From NCBI RefSeq assembly GCF_000722765.2, contig NZ_CP028415.1, positions 998,501-1,062,500 on the forward strand: DNA of 64,000 nucleotides. Reading direction: 5' to 3'. This DNA is from Streptococcus mitis. Its GTDB lineage: Bacteria > Bacillota > Bacilli > Lactobacillales > Streptococcaceae. The notes under the pieces are model-generated. The model had not been told where the DNA came from. It saw nothing but the letters and a program-made list of their open reading frames with translations, and ran no database searches. Positions 39,094-49,440 of the stretch are shown piece after piece. The translations under genes and the position numbers were made by a program. How positions within the stretch are numbered: position 1 is the stretch's first letter; each line of letters opens with the position of its first letter.

Positions 39094-39867
39094 TTACCTT
39101 TTTTCAATCAAATCTTGTATCATTCTATTCAGTTCTTCTATCTTCTCAGATTGTTTCTCTAGTAATATTCTCTGACTAGACAATTCATCTTGAAGTTTAT
39201 CAAGTTTTATCTGTTCATCTGGATTATCTTTTATAAAAAAGTTCGTCAAGGCACTCGTTAACATTCCTATTGTTCCAATACCGACAAGCATCAGTAAAAC
39301 TGCTAGCCATTTCCCAAAAAGGGAAACTGGAACAATATCACCATAACCAACAGTAGTTACTGTCACAAGAGCCCACCAAAGACTATCTGAGAAGGATTTT
39401 TCTTCAACTACAGATAAAATTGAACTTCCTACTAGAACGATAAATATATTAACATATAAGATATAACTCAGACCATTTGTCCGTAAGAGTTTGCTTACCT
39501 TCTTTTCCAGCTTGCCAGTTAATCCAACGATTCTTAAAAGACGAGTCAGTTTCAGTAATTTTGTCAGCCTTGCTAGGCGAAAGATGCGTCCTAATCGAAA
39601 CACTGTAAAAATAGCATTTAAAGGCAGGATAGCTAGCAGATCAAAGATATTTTCAATTATGAATCGCCATTTCTCTTTACTTAAAAAGAACCGCCAGCCA
39701 TAATCTACCACAAAAACACCCCAAAGTAGTAAATCAATAATGTTGTACGGAGGATTGTCCAAATCGACCATCTCAGCAAATCCAAGCAAGACTAGAACAA
39801 CAGATATCAACGCAAGTATGATAATCGTTGTATCATAGTAATCCTTAAATAACCATTTTCTTTTCAC
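39094..39867 (-). CDS. Voltage-gated-like potassium channel subunit
   Basis: 257 aa. Six membrane segments in the order of Kv channels. The S4-like segment FRLGRIFRLARLTKLLKLTR carries a basic residue about every third position, the pore has TVTTVGYGD (K+ selectivity), and a C-terminal coiled coil (KLDKLQDELSSQRILLEKQSEKIEELNRMI) probably assembles the tetramer. Likely plasma-membrane K+ conductance. The start is GTG 39867 with AGGAG 8 nt upstream; extended -10 TGGTATAAT at 39895-39903. Confidence 0.9.
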   Translation of the reverse strand: MKRKWLFKDYYDTTIIILALISVVLVLLGFAEMVDLDNPPYNIIDLLLWGVFVVDYGWRFFLSKEKWRFIIENIFDLLAILPLNAIFTVFRLGRIFRLARLTKLLKLTRLLRIVGLTGKLEKKVSKLLRTNGLSYILYVNIFIVLVGSSILSVVEEKSFSDSLWWALVTVTTVGYGDIVPVSLFGKWLAVLLMLVGIGTIGMLTSALTNFFIKDNPDEQIKLDKLQDELSSQRILLEKQSEKIEELNRMIQDLIEKR

Positions 39868-39894
39868 ACTACTTCTCCTATATCATTTGTAAAC

Positions 39895-39903
39895 ATTATA
39901 CCA
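39895..39903 (-). promoter_or_regulatory. K+ channel gene extended -10
   Basis: Minus strand TGGTATAAT about 28 nt before the GTG start; it lies between the walJ terminator and the channel gene. Confidence 0.6.
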
Positions 39904-39918
39904 CACCAAATCTCTACT

Positions 39919-39962
39919 AGATATATAAAAAAGAAGGCAAGTGCCTTCTTTTTTATATATCT
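39919..39962 (-). terminator. walRKJ terminator overlapping the walJ stop
   Basis: A perfect inverted repeat with 21-nt arms around a 2-nt centre; the core is AAGAAGGCA/TGCCTTCTT with long A/T flanks. The walJ stop (39953-39955) lies inside the right arm, so the stem includes the end of the coding region. Confidence 0.88.
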
Positions 39963-40762
39963 GTCAATGGTGTTGCAGTATCTGGTGAGGTATCATAAAC
40001 CTTAAAGTCTACTCCGACTCCCAGATCAGCTTGAGCTAGCTGGTTGACCATGGTCATGTGAGCCAACTCCTTAATATTGTTTTCCTTGGATAGATGGCCA
40101 AGATAGATTTTCTTAGTTCGATTTCCCATTGCACGAATCATGGCCTCAGCACCGTCTTCGTTAGAAAGGTGACCGAGATCAGATAGGATTCGTTGTTTGA
40201 GTCGCCAAGCGTAAGAACCTGCTCGCAAAATCTCTACATCATGGTTGGACTCTATAAGATAGCCATCTGCATTCTCGACAATCCCTGCCATACGGTCACT
40301 AACATAACCTGTATCTGTCAAAAGGACAAAACTCTTATCATCCTTCATAAAGCGATAGAACTGCGGTGCGACTGCATCATGGCTCACACCAAAACTCTCG
40401 ATGTCGATATCTCCAAAGGTTTTGGTTTTGCCCATTTCAAAGATATGCTTTTGCGAAGAATCCACCTTGCCAAGATACTTGCTATTTTCCATAGCCTGCC
40501 AGGTCTTTTCATTGGCATACAAATCCATACCATACTTGCGAGCTAAAACACCTACTCCATGAATATGGTCAGAATGTTCATGCGTAATCAGGATAGCATC
40601 CAAATCTTCTGGCTTGCGATTAATTTCAGCAAGTAAGCTGGTAATTTTCTTGCCCGACAAGCCTGCATCCACTAAAAGTTTCTTTTTTGGGGTTTCCAGA
40701 TAAAAGGAATTTCCACTGGATCCCGACGCTAAAATACTGTATTTAAAGCCTATTTCACTCAT
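39953..40762 (-). CDS. walJ: WalJ/VicX metallo-beta-lactamase-fold protein
   Basis: 269 aa, cytoplasmic. MBL motif THEHSDHIHGVG with further His/Asp ligands in LLTDTGYVSD and IESNHD. In streptococci VicX is the third gene of the WalRK operon; its substrate is not settled, with links to DNA repair and to tuning of WalK signalling. The start overlaps the walK stop by 8 nt (ATGAGTGA), so translation is coupled. Confidence 0.93.
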   Translation of the reverse strand: MSEIGFKYSILASGSSGNSFYLETPKKKLLVDAGLSGKKITSLLAEINRKPEDLDAILITHEHSDHIHGVGVLARKYGMDLYANEKTWQAMENSKYLGKVDSSQKHIFEMGKTKTFGDIDIESFGVSHDAVAPQFYRFMKDDKSFVLLTDTGYVSDRMAGIVENADGYLIESNHDVEILRAGSYAWRLKQRILSDLGHLSNEDGAEAMIRAMGNRTKKIYLGHLSKENNIKELAHMTMVNQLAQADLGVGVDFKVYDTSPDTATPLTDI

Positions 40763-42113
40763 TCTGGTTTTCTATTTCGTCCTCCCATACTTCTTCTTTC
40801 ACTGCATCCTTATCATAAGGGAGCACAATGGTAAAGGTTGATCCCTTACCATATTCACTCTTAGCCCAAATAAAGCCCTTATGTTGTTTGATAATCTCTT
40901 TAGCGATAGCTAGTCCTAAACCAGTACCACCTTGGGCACGACTTCTAGCACGATCCACACGATAAAAACGGTCAAAGATACGTGGTAAATCTTGCTTTGG
41001 TATCCCCAATCCTTGGTCTGAAATGGATAAAATCATCTGATCATCAGTTGTCTTCATGGTCACTGTGATTTTCCCACCATCTGGAGAATACTTGATTGCA
41101 TTGTTAAGAATATTATCAATCACCTGTGTCATCTTATCTGTATCAATCTCTATCCAAACTGAGGTAATGGGGTAATCTCTCACCAGTTCGTATTTCTTCT
41201 CTTCGTCCTGCCCTCTTATCTGATCAAAACGGTTGAGGATAAAGGTAATAAAGGCAGTGAAATTGATCAATTCCACATCTAGGTGACTGGTTGCATTATC
41301 AATACGTGAAAGATGGAGGAGATCCGTCACCATCCTCATCATACGGTTGGTTTCATCTAGAGACACCTTAATAAAGTCTGGCGCGACAGGTTCTGACAAG
41401 GCCCCCTCATCCAAAGCTTCAAGATAGGATTTTACGCTAGTCAAAGGAGTTCGTAACTCATGACTAACATTAGAAACAAAGAGTCTCCGTTCCCGTTCTT
41501 CCTTCTCCTGCTCCGTCGTATCATGCAAAACAGCAACCAAACCTGAGATAAAGCCAGACTCACGACGGACCAAGGCAAAACGTACACGAAGGCTCAAATA
41601 CTCACCATTGGCATCCTGAGAATCAATCATAAGCTCAGGAACTTGGGTAATCAAATCACGAAGTTCATACTCATCTTCAATCTTAAGCAATTCTAGAATA
41701 CTTTTATTGAGAACCTCTTCCTTCTCAACACCTAGCTGTTTCTTAGCCATGTCATTAATCATAGTAATCTTGCCACGACGATTGGTCGCAAGGACTCCGT
41801 CTGTCATGTATGAGAGGATACTGTGCAATCGTTTACTCTCTTGTTCCAGATTTTCTTGGGTCAAGCGAATTACTTCTGATAAATCATTGAGATTATTGGT
41901 AATATTAGTGATTTCAGAGCTTCCCTGCATATCCAATACCTGAGAATAATCTCCTGCAATCAAATCTTTGACTTTTTGATTAATTTGCTTCAACCGAATA
42001 TTATCTCGCCGATTTTCTAGCAAAAGCAAGGTAACAATCAAGATAAAACCCAATAAAATTAAAATGAAGATAAAATCACTAGTAAGAATATTTTTTCTAA
42101 TCAATTCAATCAT
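40755..42113 (-). CDS. walK: Sensor histidine kinase WalK (VicK)
   Basis: 452 aa. One N-terminal membrane helix (residues 13-33) and almost no outside part, which is the streptococcal form; HAMP (about 35-90), PAS (about 95-200), HisKA with [11 protein letters not shown] (His218), HATPase with [19 protein letters not shown] and [13 protein letters not shown]. Phosphorylates WalR to control cell-wall hydrolases such as PcsB. Overlaps walR by 8 nt upstream and walJ by 8 nt downstream. Confidence 0.97.
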   Translation of the reverse strand: MIELIRKNILTSDFIFILILLGFILIVTLLLLENRRDNIRLKQINQKVKDLIAGDYSQVLDMQGSSEITNITNNLNDLSEVIRLTQENLEQESKRLHSILSYMTDGVLATNRRGKITMINDMAKKQLGVEKEEVLNKSILELLKIEDEYELRDLITQVPELMIDSQDANGEYLSLRVRFALVRRESGFISGLVAVLHDTTEQEKEERERRLFVSNVSHELRTPLTSVKSYLEALDEGALSEPVAPDFIKVSLDETNRMMRMVTDLLHLSRIDNATSHLDVELINFTAFITFILNRFDQIRGQDEEKKYELVRDYPITSVWIEIDTDKMTQVIDNILNNAIKYSPDGGKITVTMKTTDDQMILSISDQGLGIPKQDLPRIFDRFYRVDRARSRAQGGTGLGLAIAKEIIKQHKGFIWAKSEYGKGSTFTIVLPYDKDAVKEEVWEDEIENQNE

Positions 42114-42813
42114 TATTTCTCATATAATAACCAACACCACGACGTGTTAAGATATACTCTGGACGACTAGGTGTATCTTCAATCTTCTCACGCAAACGTC
42201 TGATAGTTACGTCAACAGTCCGAACATCTCCGAAATAATCATAACCCCAGACCGTTTCAAGCAAGTGTTCACGCGTAATCACTTGACCAATATGAGATGC
42301 CAAGTGGTACAAGAGTTCAAATTCACGGTGGGTTAAGTCTAATTCTTCACCGTATTTTTTAGCTACATAAGCATCTGGCACAATCTCCAAGTCCCCAATT
42401 TGTAAGGGTTGGGTTTTCTTTTCATCTGACTCTTGATTGTCTACAGAAGCCAAGTCCGTGCGACGAAGAAGAGCTTTAACACGCGCCTGCAACTCACGAT
42501 TTGAGAAGGGTTTTGTCACATAGTCATCCGCTCCAAGCTCTAAACCGATAACCTTATCAAACTCACTGTCTTTAGCCGACAGCATGATAATAGGTACACT
42601 ACTAGTCTTGCGAATAGTCTTCGCAACTTCTAAACCATCAATTTCTGGAAGCATCAAATCCAGAATAATAATATCTGGCTGCTCTGCTCCAAATTGTTCT
42701 AGCGCTTCACGACCATTAAAAGCAGTTACAACTTCGTAACCTTCCTTGGTCATGTTAAACTTGATAATATCCGAGATTGGTTTTTCATCATCTACAATTA
42801 ATATTTTTTTCAT
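42106..42813 (-). CDS. walR: Response regulator WalR (VicR)
   Basis: 235 aa from ATG 42813 ([12 protein letters not shown]), preceded by AAAGGTGA. An upstream in-frame extension is rejected because it crosses the promoter. Receiver domain with Asp52 in [12 protein letters not shown] and Lys in TKPFSNREL; OmpR-type winged helix with [15 protein letters not shown] and [19 protein letters not shown]. Essential regulator of cell-wall turnover in pneumococcus. Confidence 0.98.
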   Translation of the reverse strand: MKKILIVDDEKPISDIIKFNMTKEGYEVVTAFNGREALEQFGAEQPDIIILDLMLPEIDGLEVAKTIRKTSSVPIIMLSAKDSEFDKVIGLELGADDYVTKPFSNRELQARVKALLRRTDLASVDNQESDEKKTQPLQIGDLEIVPDAYVAKKYGEELDLTHREFELLYHLASHIGQVITREHLLETVWGYDYFGDVRTVDVTIRRLREKIEDTPSRPEYILTRRGVGYYMRNND

Positions 42814-42834
42814 TTGTTCACCTTTTTCTCTACT

Positions 42835-42843
42835 ATTATACCA
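42835..42843 (-). promoter_or_regulatory. walRKJ promoter (extended -10)
   Basis: Minus strand TGGTATAAT 21 nt before the walR start; -35 weak. The mutY gene ends 26 nt further upstream with no terminator seen between. Confidence 0.65.
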
Positions 42844-42868
42844 AAAAAATAACAAGAAGACACAGTAG

Positions 42869-44044
42869 CTAGTCTTTGCCACTGTCTAACTTGACTTTTG
42901 CATAAGCCTGCCAGATTTTTTGTTGGGGTTTGGCAAGTGGGTAATTCTTAAACTCTTCTGGTGAAAGCCAGCGAACTTCCCTATCGGAAAAGTTATGAAA
43001 GTCTGTCACTTGACCTGCTACAATTTGAACATTCCACTTGCGATGGCTAAAGATATGCTTGACAGTCTCAAAATAAGTATCAAACCAATCAACATCTAGG
43101 TCATAGTCCTGCTGGAAACTCTCTTCTGGACTTGGGCCAAAGTTCACACTTTCTTCCGCAACCTGATGGAAGAGGTCAAACTGCTCTTCTGACGAAAAGT
43201 TATCAACTTCTATCAAGGGGAAATGCCAAAAACCTGCCAATAGCTTTTCACTTTCATTTTTTTCAAGTAAAAATTGTCCTTGAGTATTTTTAACCACCAA
43301 GGCTTTAAGATAAATTGGGACAGGCTTTTTCTTAGGCGCCTTAATTGGATAACGGTCCATGGTTCCATTCTGATATGCCGCACTAAAGTCCTTAACTGGA
43401 CTTTCTTCTGGTCTGGGATTTACAGGAGCCTCAATATCTGAGCCTAAGTCCATCAAGGCTTGATTAAAGTCACCTGGCCGTTCTGGGTCAATCAGGATTT
43501 CCATCATGGCTTGGAAAATCTTTCGATTGCTAGGAATCCCAATATCATGGTTGACTTCAAATAGACGGGCCAAGACCCTCATGACATTACCATCTACAGC
43601 CGGCTCAGGCAAGTTAAAAGCAATACTGGAAATGGCTCCTGCTGTATAAGGACCAATCCCTTTCAAGCTGGAAATTCCTTCATAGGTGTTTGGAAATTGA
43701 CCACCAAAGTCTGTCATAATCTGCTGGGCTGCAGCCTGCATATTACGAACTCGAGAATAATAACCCAAACCTTCCCAAGCCTTCAGTAAACGCTCCTCAG
43801 GCGCAGTTGCCAAACTTTCCACTGTTGGAAACCAGTCCAAGAATCGTTCATAGTAAGGAATAACCGTATCCACCCTGGTCTGCTGGAGCATAATTTCAGA
43901 GACCCAGATATGATACGGATTTTTACTTCTACGCCAGGGTAAATCTCTTTTGTTTTCATCATACCAAGTGAGAAGTTTCTCACGGAAAGAAACAATCTTC
44001 TCATCCGGCCACATGACGATACCGTATTCTTTCAAATCTAACAT
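42869..44044 (-). CDS. mutY: A/G-specific adenine glycosylase MutY, cluster-less form
   Basis: 391 aa. Removes adenine opposite 8-oxoguanine. Catalytic Glu50 in [11 protein letters not shown], Hh[13 protein letters not shown] and Asp151 in AVDGNVMRV are present; the C-terminal Nudix-like domain that reads 8-oxoG follows ([10 protein letters not shown] to VRWLSPEEF). The four-Cys [4Fe-4S] motif normally after MDLG is replaced by [19 protein letters not shown], and the protein has no cysteine at all. ATG 44044 lies 6 nt after TGCTATACT with no SD, so the message may be leaderless. Confidence 0.95.
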   Translation of the reverse strand: MLDLKEYGIVMWPDEKIVSFREKLLTWYDENKRDLPWRRSKNPYHIWVSEIMLQQTRVDTVIPYYERFLDWFPTVESLATAPEERLLKAWEGLGYYSRVRNMQAAAQQIMTDFGGQFPNTYEGISSLKGIGPYTAGAISSIAFNLPEPAVDGNVMRVLARLFEVNHDIGIPSNRKIFQAMMEILIDPERPGDFNQALMDLGSDIEAPVNPRPEESPVKDFSAAYQNGTMDRYPIKAPKKKPVPIYLKALVVKNTQGQFLLEKNESEKLLAGFWHFPLIEVDNFSSEEQFDLFHQVAEESVNFGPSPEESFQQDYDLDVDWFDTYFETVKHIFSHRKWNVQIVAGQVTDFHNFSDREVRWLSPEEFKNYPLAKPQQKIWQAYAKVKLDSGKD

Positions 44045-44050
44045 ATCTCT

Positions 44051-44059
44051 AGTATAGCA
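44051..44059 (-). promoter_or_regulatory. mutY extended -10, leaderless configuration
   Basis: Minus strand TGCTATACT, AGAGAT, ATG. Start site expected at the ATG. Confidence 0.6.
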
Positions 44060-44090
44060 CAGAAGATTCTAACTGTCCTTTTCCTAGTAT

Positions 44091-44243
44091 TAATACTCTT
44101 CGAAAATCTCTTCAAACCACGTCAACGTCGCCTTGCCGTATATATGTGACTGACTTCGTCAGTCCTATCTACAACCTCAAAGCAGTGCTTTGAGCAGACT
44201 GCGGCTAGTTTCCTAGTTTGCTCTTTGATTTTCATTGAGTATA
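44091..44243. repeat. BOX element 2 (boxA-boxB-boxC)
   Basis: Plus strand begins TAATACTCTTCGAAAATCTC, continues CAAACCACGTCAACGTCGCC, has GACTGACTTCGTCAGTC in boxB and CAAAGCAGTGCTTTG as an inner palindrome, and ends GATTTTCATTGAGTATA. Complete A-B-C arrangement, between the mutY promoter and the pta terminator. Confidence 0.92.
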
Positions 44244-44269
44244 AAAAGCCTCTTCCCAAAGGAAAGAGG
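44244..44269 (-). terminator. pta terminator
   Basis: Arms CCTCTTCCC and GGAAAGAGG with a 3-nt loop; on the minus strand CTTTTTATAC follows and runs into BOX element 2. Confidence 0.82.
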
Positions 44270-44277
44270 ACTAAATC

Positions 44278-45252
44278 TTATTGATGAACCGCTTGAGCTG
44301 CTGTGATAAGGGTCAACTTATAAACATCATCTGCATTACATCCACGAGAAAGGTCGTTAACTGGCTTGTTCAAACCTTGCAAAACAGGTCCAACAGCCGC
44401 AAAACCGCCAAGACGTTCTGCCATCTTGTAACCGATATTTCCTGCCTCGATACCTGGGAAGATGAAGACATTTGCTTGACCAGCTACTGTACTTCCAGGA
44501 GCTTTCAGAGCTGCAGTTTCTGGAACGAAGGCTGCATCAAATTGCAATTCCCCATCGATTTCAAGGTCAGGACGCAAGTCGTGAGCAATTTTAGTTGCCT
44601 CAACAACCTTATCAACGCTTTCTCCAAATCCTGAACCTTTAGTAGAATAGCTTAGCATAGCAATTTTAGGCTCGATTCCAAACATCTTAGCTGTAATTGC
44701 TGAGTTGATGGCAATTTCAGCCAAAGCTTCCGCGTCTGGATTGATATTGATGGCACAGTCCCCAAAGAGGTAACGCTCCGTACCACGAACCATGAGGAAG
44801 GCACCTGAAGTACGAGTTACATTTGGACGAGTTTTGATGATTTGAAGGGCTGGACGAACTGTTGAAGCTGTTGAGTGAATCGCTCCTGACACCATTCCAT
44901 CAACCAAGCCCAGGTAAACCAACATGACACCAAAATAGTTGACATCTTCAACCAAAACCTTGCGTGCATCTTCTTCAGACATTTTGCCCTTGCGACGCTC
45001 CACCAAAGCAACAACCATTTCTTCAAATTTATCGTAGTGTTGAGGATCAATGACTTCATAACCATCTTCGATACCTTCGATTTCAAGATAAATTTTAATT
45101 TTTTCAGGATTTCCTAGCAAAACAGGAATCACTTCTGTTTCTTTTACCAGACGTTTAGTCGCTTGAAGAATACGAGGTTCTTCCCCTTCAGGGAGAACGA
45201 TACGAGCATTTTTACCAACCAAGTTGGCTTTAAGACTTTCAAAAACTTCCAT
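44278..45252 (-). CDS. pta: Phosphate acetyltransferase
   Basis: 324 aa, PTA domain only. Interconverts acetyl-CoA and acetyl-phosphate in overflow metabolism; with SpxB it sets the acetyl-phosphate pool. Motifs: RIVLPEGEEPRILQATK, VSGAIHSTASTVRPALQI, MLSYSTKGSG and FPGIEAGNIGYKMAERLGG. SD GGAGAAAAC before ATG 45252. Lies 43 nt after the rluD-like gene; a TATAAT in that gap could give it its own start. Confidence 0.96.
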   Translation of the reverse strand: MEVFESLKANLVGKNARIVLPEGEEPRILQATKRLVKETEVIPVLLGNPEKIKIYLEIEGIEDGYEVIDPQHYDKFEEMVVALVERRKGKMSEEDARKVLVEDVNYFGVMLVYLGLVDGMVSGAIHSTASTVRPALQIIKTRPNVTRTSGAFLMVRGTERYLFGDCAININPDAEALAEIAINSAITAKMFGIEPKIAMLSYSTKGSGFGESVDKVVEATKIAHDLRPDLEIDGELQFDAAFVPETAALKAPGSTVAGQANVFIFPGIEAGNIGYKMAERLGGFAAVGPVLQGLNKPVNDLSRGCNADDVYKLTLITAAQAVHQ

Positions 45253-45295
45253 GAGTTTTCTCCTTTAAGATAATAATTATACTCTGAATCAGTTT

Positions 45296-46192
45296 TTATA
45301 GAGTATTAGTTGATAACTGGGTAATAAGGTTGCTAAAATCATCCGGCAAGGGACTTTCTAACTGCAAGTCTTGCTCTAGAAAAGGATGATAAAAAGATAG
45401 GTAATGGCAATGTAGGGCTTGGCGCTGAATTCCATCATCTAGACTACCACCGTACAAGTCATCTCCCAACAAAGGAAAACCGATATGAGAAAAATGGACT
45501 CGGATTTGGTGGGTTCGTCCAGTATGCAGGCGAATATCGACCAAGTGAATATTTCCATAAGAAGCTACAATCTTGTAAGAAGTATGAGCATACTTTCCAC
45601 CTTTAGCTACACGTCTGGTAATAATGGAGTCTTCATCACGCGCAATCGGAGCAATAATTTCCCCCTCTGACTCCAAATATCCATCTCCTTTAACGAGGGC
45701 AAAGTAGCGTTTTTCAATGGACTTCTTCTGCAACTGCTTGTCCAATCGTGCATGGGCATAGCCGTGCTTGGCAAAGAGCATCAAGCCAGAAGTGTCCCTA
45801 TCGAGCCTAGTCACAATGTGAACCTGCTGATTTTCATAGTCTTGCTTGACGTAGTAACCCTTGATAAAATTAGCGATGGTATTGGAGTGATTCACACTAG
45901 GAATAGAAGCCACTCCATAGGGTTTATTCAAGACTAGAAAATGGTCATCCTCATAGAGAATGTCTAATGGTCTCTCGATTGCTTCGAGAGTTTCAAAGCC
46001 TTCCTCAGCGGGAATATCTATGATAACTCGGTCTCCAATATCCAATAGATACGTTGCATTTTGTGGTTGATCATTTACCAAAATAGCTCCGCCTCGAAAC
46101 TTAACCTTAGCCAGTAGCCCCTTAGAAACCTCGTGCTTTTTTAAGAAGGTCTTAACCTTGACATGCTCATCTGCGATAAATTCAAACCTCAT
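45296..46192 (-). CDS. RluD-family pseudouridine synthase
   Basis: 298 aa. N-terminal S4-like region ([17 protein letters not shown]), then the PSUS domain with [26 protein letters not shown] (catalytic Asp in RLDRDTSG) and GRTHQIRVH. Modifies U in rRNA or tRNA; the exact site cannot be assigned. Its start overlaps the nadK stop by 4 nt (ATGA). Part of relQ-nadK-rluD. Confidence 0.93.
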   Translation of the reverse strand: MRFEFIADEHVKVKTFLKKHEVSKGLLAKVKFRGGAILVNDQPQNATYLLDIGDRVIIDIPAEEGFETLEAIERPLDILYEDDHFLVLNKPYGVASIPSVNHSNTIANFIKGYYVKQDYENQQVHIVTRLDRDTSGLMLFAKHGYAHARLDKQLQKKSIEKRYFALVKGDGYLESEGEIIAPIARDEDSIITRRVAKGGKYAHTSYKIVASYGNIHLVDIRLHTGRTHQIRVHFSHIGFPLLGDDLYGGSLDDGIQRQALHCHYLSFYHPFLEQDLQLESPLPDDFSNLITQLSTNTL

Positions 46193-47007
46193 TCGTCCAC
46201 CTCGCCGATAAAAGCGTCCTTAACACGATTCCAGAAACTGGTGTGGCTCGGTGATGCTACAAAGTGAATCTTATGATGGTCGATTTGATACTCAATACGC
46301 TCAATATTACGGAAAGAATAAACGCTATTGTCAACCGAAATAGTATGGTAATCGTTTCTCGTCGGGATAAGTTCAATCTTATCCTTCTTAGGAACAATAA
46401 TGGAAGAACCCAGGGTTCGATAGACACGATTGTTAAGGCTGGCAATTTCCGTTAATTGCAAAGCTTCAATGGTTGGGTGTAAAACAGCTCCACCGAGCGA
46501 CTTGTTATAGGCTGTACTACCAGTCGGTGTCGAAACTGTTAGCCCATCTCCACGAAAACGTTCAAAGTGGACACCGTTAATCACAACATCCGCCACCATG
46601 GTTCGATCAGACCTGCGGATACTGGCTTCATTTAGTGCTCTAAAAATCTTCACTTCACCATTTTCAAGAAAAACCTTCACATTCAGAACAGGGTAAGAGA
46701 CTCTTGCTCCGGTATCTAGCTGCAAATTAGTCACTAGCTTGTCCAACTCAAAATCACGGTAGTCCGTATAGAAGCCCAAATGTCCAGTGTGAACACCGAT
46801 AAAGCGGACCTTGTCAAGCTGGTTTTCGTACTTATGAAAGGCCGACAAGAGCATACCATCCCCACCGATGGAAATAACGATATCTGGATTGGTATCATTG
46901 AGTATAAACTGATTTCTCTTCAAACGATCTCGCAATTCATACAAAACCCTTTGACTCTGTGGTTTTCTATTAGCTATCAGGTCAATTCGTTTACCTGTAT
47001 TCTTCAT
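46189..47007 (-). CDS. nadK: NAD kinase
   Basis: 272 aa from ATG 47007 ([13 protein letters not shown]); an in-frame GTG at 47019 with AGGAA close by is an alternative. Motif [11 protein letters not shown], and the conserved [26 protein letters not shown]. Makes NADP from NAD. Overlaps relQ by 17 nt and rluD by 4 nt, a tight operon that couples NADP supply to alarmone signalling. Confidence 0.95.
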   Translation of the reverse strand: MKNTGKRIDLIANRKPQSQRVLYELRDRLKRNQFILNDTNPDIVISIGGDGMLLSAFHKYENQLDKVRFIGVHTGHLGFYTDYRDFELDKLVTNLQLDTGARVSYPVLNVKVFLENGEVKIFRALNEASIRRSDRTMVADVVINGVHFERFRGDGLTVSTPTGSTAYNKSLGGAVLHPTIEALQLTEIASLNNRVYRTLGSSIIVPKKDKIELIPTRNDYHTISVDNSVYSFRNIERIEYQIDHHKIHFVASPSHTSFWNRVKDAFIGEVDE

Positions 47008-47662
47008 CTGTATCGTCACTGTTTCCTACACCGTCATTTAATTTTCTACTCAAAGGATCAAAAAGTGCCTGGGCTTCCTGGATATCATCTCGAATTTTAC
47101 CCATTTCTTCATCCAACTGATGGGCAATTTTGGCCGTGATTTCCAGCCGCTTCTTAATCTCCTCTGGGAAATCCCCTTGGTACTTGTAGTTGAGAGAATG
47201 TTCTATCGTTGCCCAGAAATTCATGGCCAAGGTACGTATTTGAATTTCCGCCAAAATGGTCTTAGCTCCATTGATGGTGTCAACCATATATTCTACTACC
47301 ACGTGATAGGAACGGTAACCTGATGGTTTTCGATGAGTAATGTAATCTCGCTCCTGTATGATCCGCATATCCTGACGTTTGCGCAAAATCTCCACTACTT
47401 CCTTAACGTCATCTACAAACTGAACCATCACACGCAAACCAGCAATATCTTGCAAATCGTGTTCCAAGGTCGCATAAGTAATGCCACGCCGAGCCATTTT
47501 TTCCTTGATGCTCTCAATCGGCTTGACTCGACCCGTCACAAACTCAATAGGAGAATGCTTATTTTGCTTGCGATATTGCTTGCGAATACCACGTAGTTTA
47601 ATCTTTAACTCACCAACAGCTTGAATGTAAGGATCTAGAAATTCTTCCCATTCTAAGGTCAT
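46991..47662 (-). CDS. relQ: Small alarmone synthetase RelQ
   Basis: 223 aa, synthetase domain only; no HD hydrolase or TGS/ACT domains. Motifs: [47 protein letters not shown] and [23 protein letters not shown]. Makes (p)ppGpp/pGpp independently of the ribosome; the family forms tetramers. SD GGGAG before ATG 47662. First gene of relQ-nadK-rluD, divergent from the CYTH gene. Confidence 0.95.
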   Translation of the reverse strand: MTLEWEEFLDPYIQAVGELKIKLRGIRKQYRKQNKHSPIEFVTGRVKPIESIKEKMARRGITYATLEHDLQDIAGLRVMVQFVDDVKEVVEILRKRQDMRIIQERDYITHRKPSGYRSYHVVVEYMVDTINGAKTILAEIQIRTLAMNFWATIEHSLNYKYQGDFPEEIKKRLEITAKIAHQLDEEMGKIRDDIQEAQALFDPLSRKLNDGVGNSDDTDEEYR

Positions 47663-47790
47663 ATATTCTCCCTTGTTCTCATATTATCCTTCAAAAATAT
47701 CTTTGATTTTTTCTCCAGATTCATATACAATAAATACAAAGCTATTATATCATATAATCCGCTTTCATAGATAAAGAAAAGGTAAGAAAA

Positions 47791-48360
47791 TTGAAACATT
47801 TAGAAATTGAATTGAAAACACTCTTGAAAAAAGATGAATACAATCGTCTAAAAGAGCAGTTCACAGGTGTCACTCCTGTCCTTCAAAAAAATTACTACAT
47901 CGACACGCCTGATTTTGAACTGCGAGAAAAGAAAGTCGCTATGCGTATTCGAACCTTTGAAGACTGGGCAGAATTGACACTCAAAGTCCCACAAAGTGTT
48001 GGAAACATGGAATACAACCAAAAATTGCAACTAAAAAATGCTGAAAACTATCTGAGCAAGAAAGAACTTCCTCAGGGACTGGTGCTCGAAGAATTGGCTA
48101 AACATGGTATCCAAAGTAAAAATTGGCAGGTTCTTGGTTGTCTCACAACGCTTCGCTATGAAATGAAAACAGCTATCGGTCTCATGGCACTGGATGAGAG
48201 TCAATACTTTGATATAACAGATTACGAATTAGAGCTTGAAGTGGAAAATCACGAGCAAGGGAAACAAGATTTCCAACAATTTTTAGAGAAAAATCAGATT
48301 TCCTACCAAAAAGCTCCCTCAAAATTGGTCCGATTTGTCAAAAGCATGAAAAATAGCTGA
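47791..48360 (+). CDS. CYTH-domain protein
   Basis: 189 aa. N-terminal ExExK signature EIELK, then alternating charged strands of a triphosphate tunnel fold (VAMRIRTFEDWAELTLKVPQ, TLRYEMKT, ITDYELELEVEN). Such proteins bind or hydrolyse triphosphorylated ligands; a role beside RelQ in nucleotide or polyphosphate metabolism is only contextual. Start TTG 47791 with AAAGGTAAG upstream; no ATG lies near. Confidence 0.85.
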   Translation: MKHLEIELKTLLKKDEYNRLKEQFTGVTPVLQKNYYIDTPDFELREKKVAMRIRTFEDWAELTLKVPQSVGNMEYNQKLQLKNAENYLSKKELPQGLVLEELAKHGIQSKNWQVLGCLTTLRYEMKTAIGLMALDESQYFDITDYELELEVENHEQGKQDFQQFLEKNQISYQKAPSKLVRFVKSMKNS

Positions 48361-48471
48361 AATAATCTCTATTTTTTGGTAAAATAGAAAAGATAAAATA
48401 CAAAAATCCCAGTTCATATAGGCTAGGCAGATATAGCTAGGATTTCAAAAGTTTACAGAGGACGGTCTATA
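48361..48471 (+). promoter_or_regulatory. prs leader with -10 and repeated hairpin-forming segment
   Basis: Extended -10 TGGTAAAAT at 48377-48385. The leader then holds two similar units, ATATAGGCTAGG and ATATAGCTAGGA, flanked by ATCCC and GGAT, which can fold. SD GAGGA before the start. An attenuator is possible but unproven. Confidence 0.45.
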
Positions 48472-49431
48472 ATGTCAGATAAAAAAAACATGAAACTTTT
48501 CGCACTCAATTCTAACCAAGAGATTGCACAGAAAATTGCTCAAGCTGTTGGTGTCCCACTTGGAAAACTATCATCACGTCAATTTTCTGACGGAGAGATC
48601 CAAGTTAATATCGAAGAGAGTGTCCGTGGTTACGATGTTTACATCATCCAATCTACAAGTTTCCCTGTTAACAACCACCTAATGGAATTGTTAATCATGG
48701 TTGATGCTTGTGTGCGTGCAAGTGCCCACAGTATCAACGTTGTCCTTCCGTATTTTGGCTATGCACGCCAAGATAGAATTGCATCATCTAGAGAACCACT
48801 AACAGCTAAACTAGTTGCTAACATGCTAGTTAAAGCTGGTGTAGATCGTGTCCTTACCCTCGACTTACATGCAGTTCAAGTACAAGGTTTCTTTGATATT
48901 CCTGTAGATAATCTTTACACTGTTCCTCTCTTTGCTAAACACTACTGTGATAAAGGATTAAGAGGTTCAGATGTTGTTGTCGTTAGCCCTAAAAATTCAG
49001 GGGTGAAACGTGCTCGTAGCCTGGCTGAATATCTTGATGCTCCTATCGCCATTATCGACTACCCTCAAGACGATGCAACTCGCAACGAAGGCTATATCAT
49101 CGGTGATGTTGCAGGTAAAAAAGCCATCTTGATTGATGACATTTTAAATACAGGACGTACCTTCTCTGAAGCTGCCAAAATCGTTGAACGTGAAGGGGCT
49201 ACAGAAATTTATGCTGTTTCTAGCCACGGCCTCTTCGTTGAAGGTGCTGATGAACTTCTTGACAATACTAAGATTAAAGAAATTCTTGTGACTGATTCAG
49301 TAGCCACAAAAGAAAAAACTCCTAAAAACGTATGCTACATCACTGCTAGTGAGTTAATTGGTGATGCTATCGTCCGTATCCACGAAAGAAAACCAGTCAG
49401 CCCACTCTTTGGCTATAACAAAAAGAAATAA
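48472..49431 (+). CDS. prs: Ribose-phosphate pyrophosphokinase
   Basis: 319 aa. Makes PRPP from ribose-5-P and ATP. Motifs: [27 protein letters not shown] and the PRPP loop [17 protein letters not shown]. Streptococci often have two Prs paralogues; which one this is cannot be fixed here. Followed after 9 nt by the cysteine desulfurase gene. Confidence 0.96.
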   Translation: MSDKKNMKLFALNSNQEIAQKIAQAVGVPLGKLSSRQFSDGEIQVNIEESVRGYDVYIIQSTSFPVNNHLMELLIMVDACVRASAHSINVVLPYFGYARQDRIASSREPLTAKLVANMLVKAGVDRVLTLDLHAVQVQGFFDIPVDNLYTVPLFAKHYCDKGLRGSDVVVVSPKNSGVKRARSLAEYLDAPIAIIDYPQDDATRNEGYIIGDVAGKKAILIDDILNTGRTFSEAAKIVEREGATEIYAVSSHGLFVEGADELLDNTKIKEILVTDSVATKEKTPKNVCYITASELIGDAIVRIHERKPVSPLFGYNKKK

Positions 49432-49440
49432 GGTGATTCT

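Noticed and set aside
42814..42882. Upstream in-frame extension of walR (24 extra residues)
   Set aside because: It crosses the TGGTATAAT promoter and the usual WalR start [10 protein letters not shown] has a good ribosome site.
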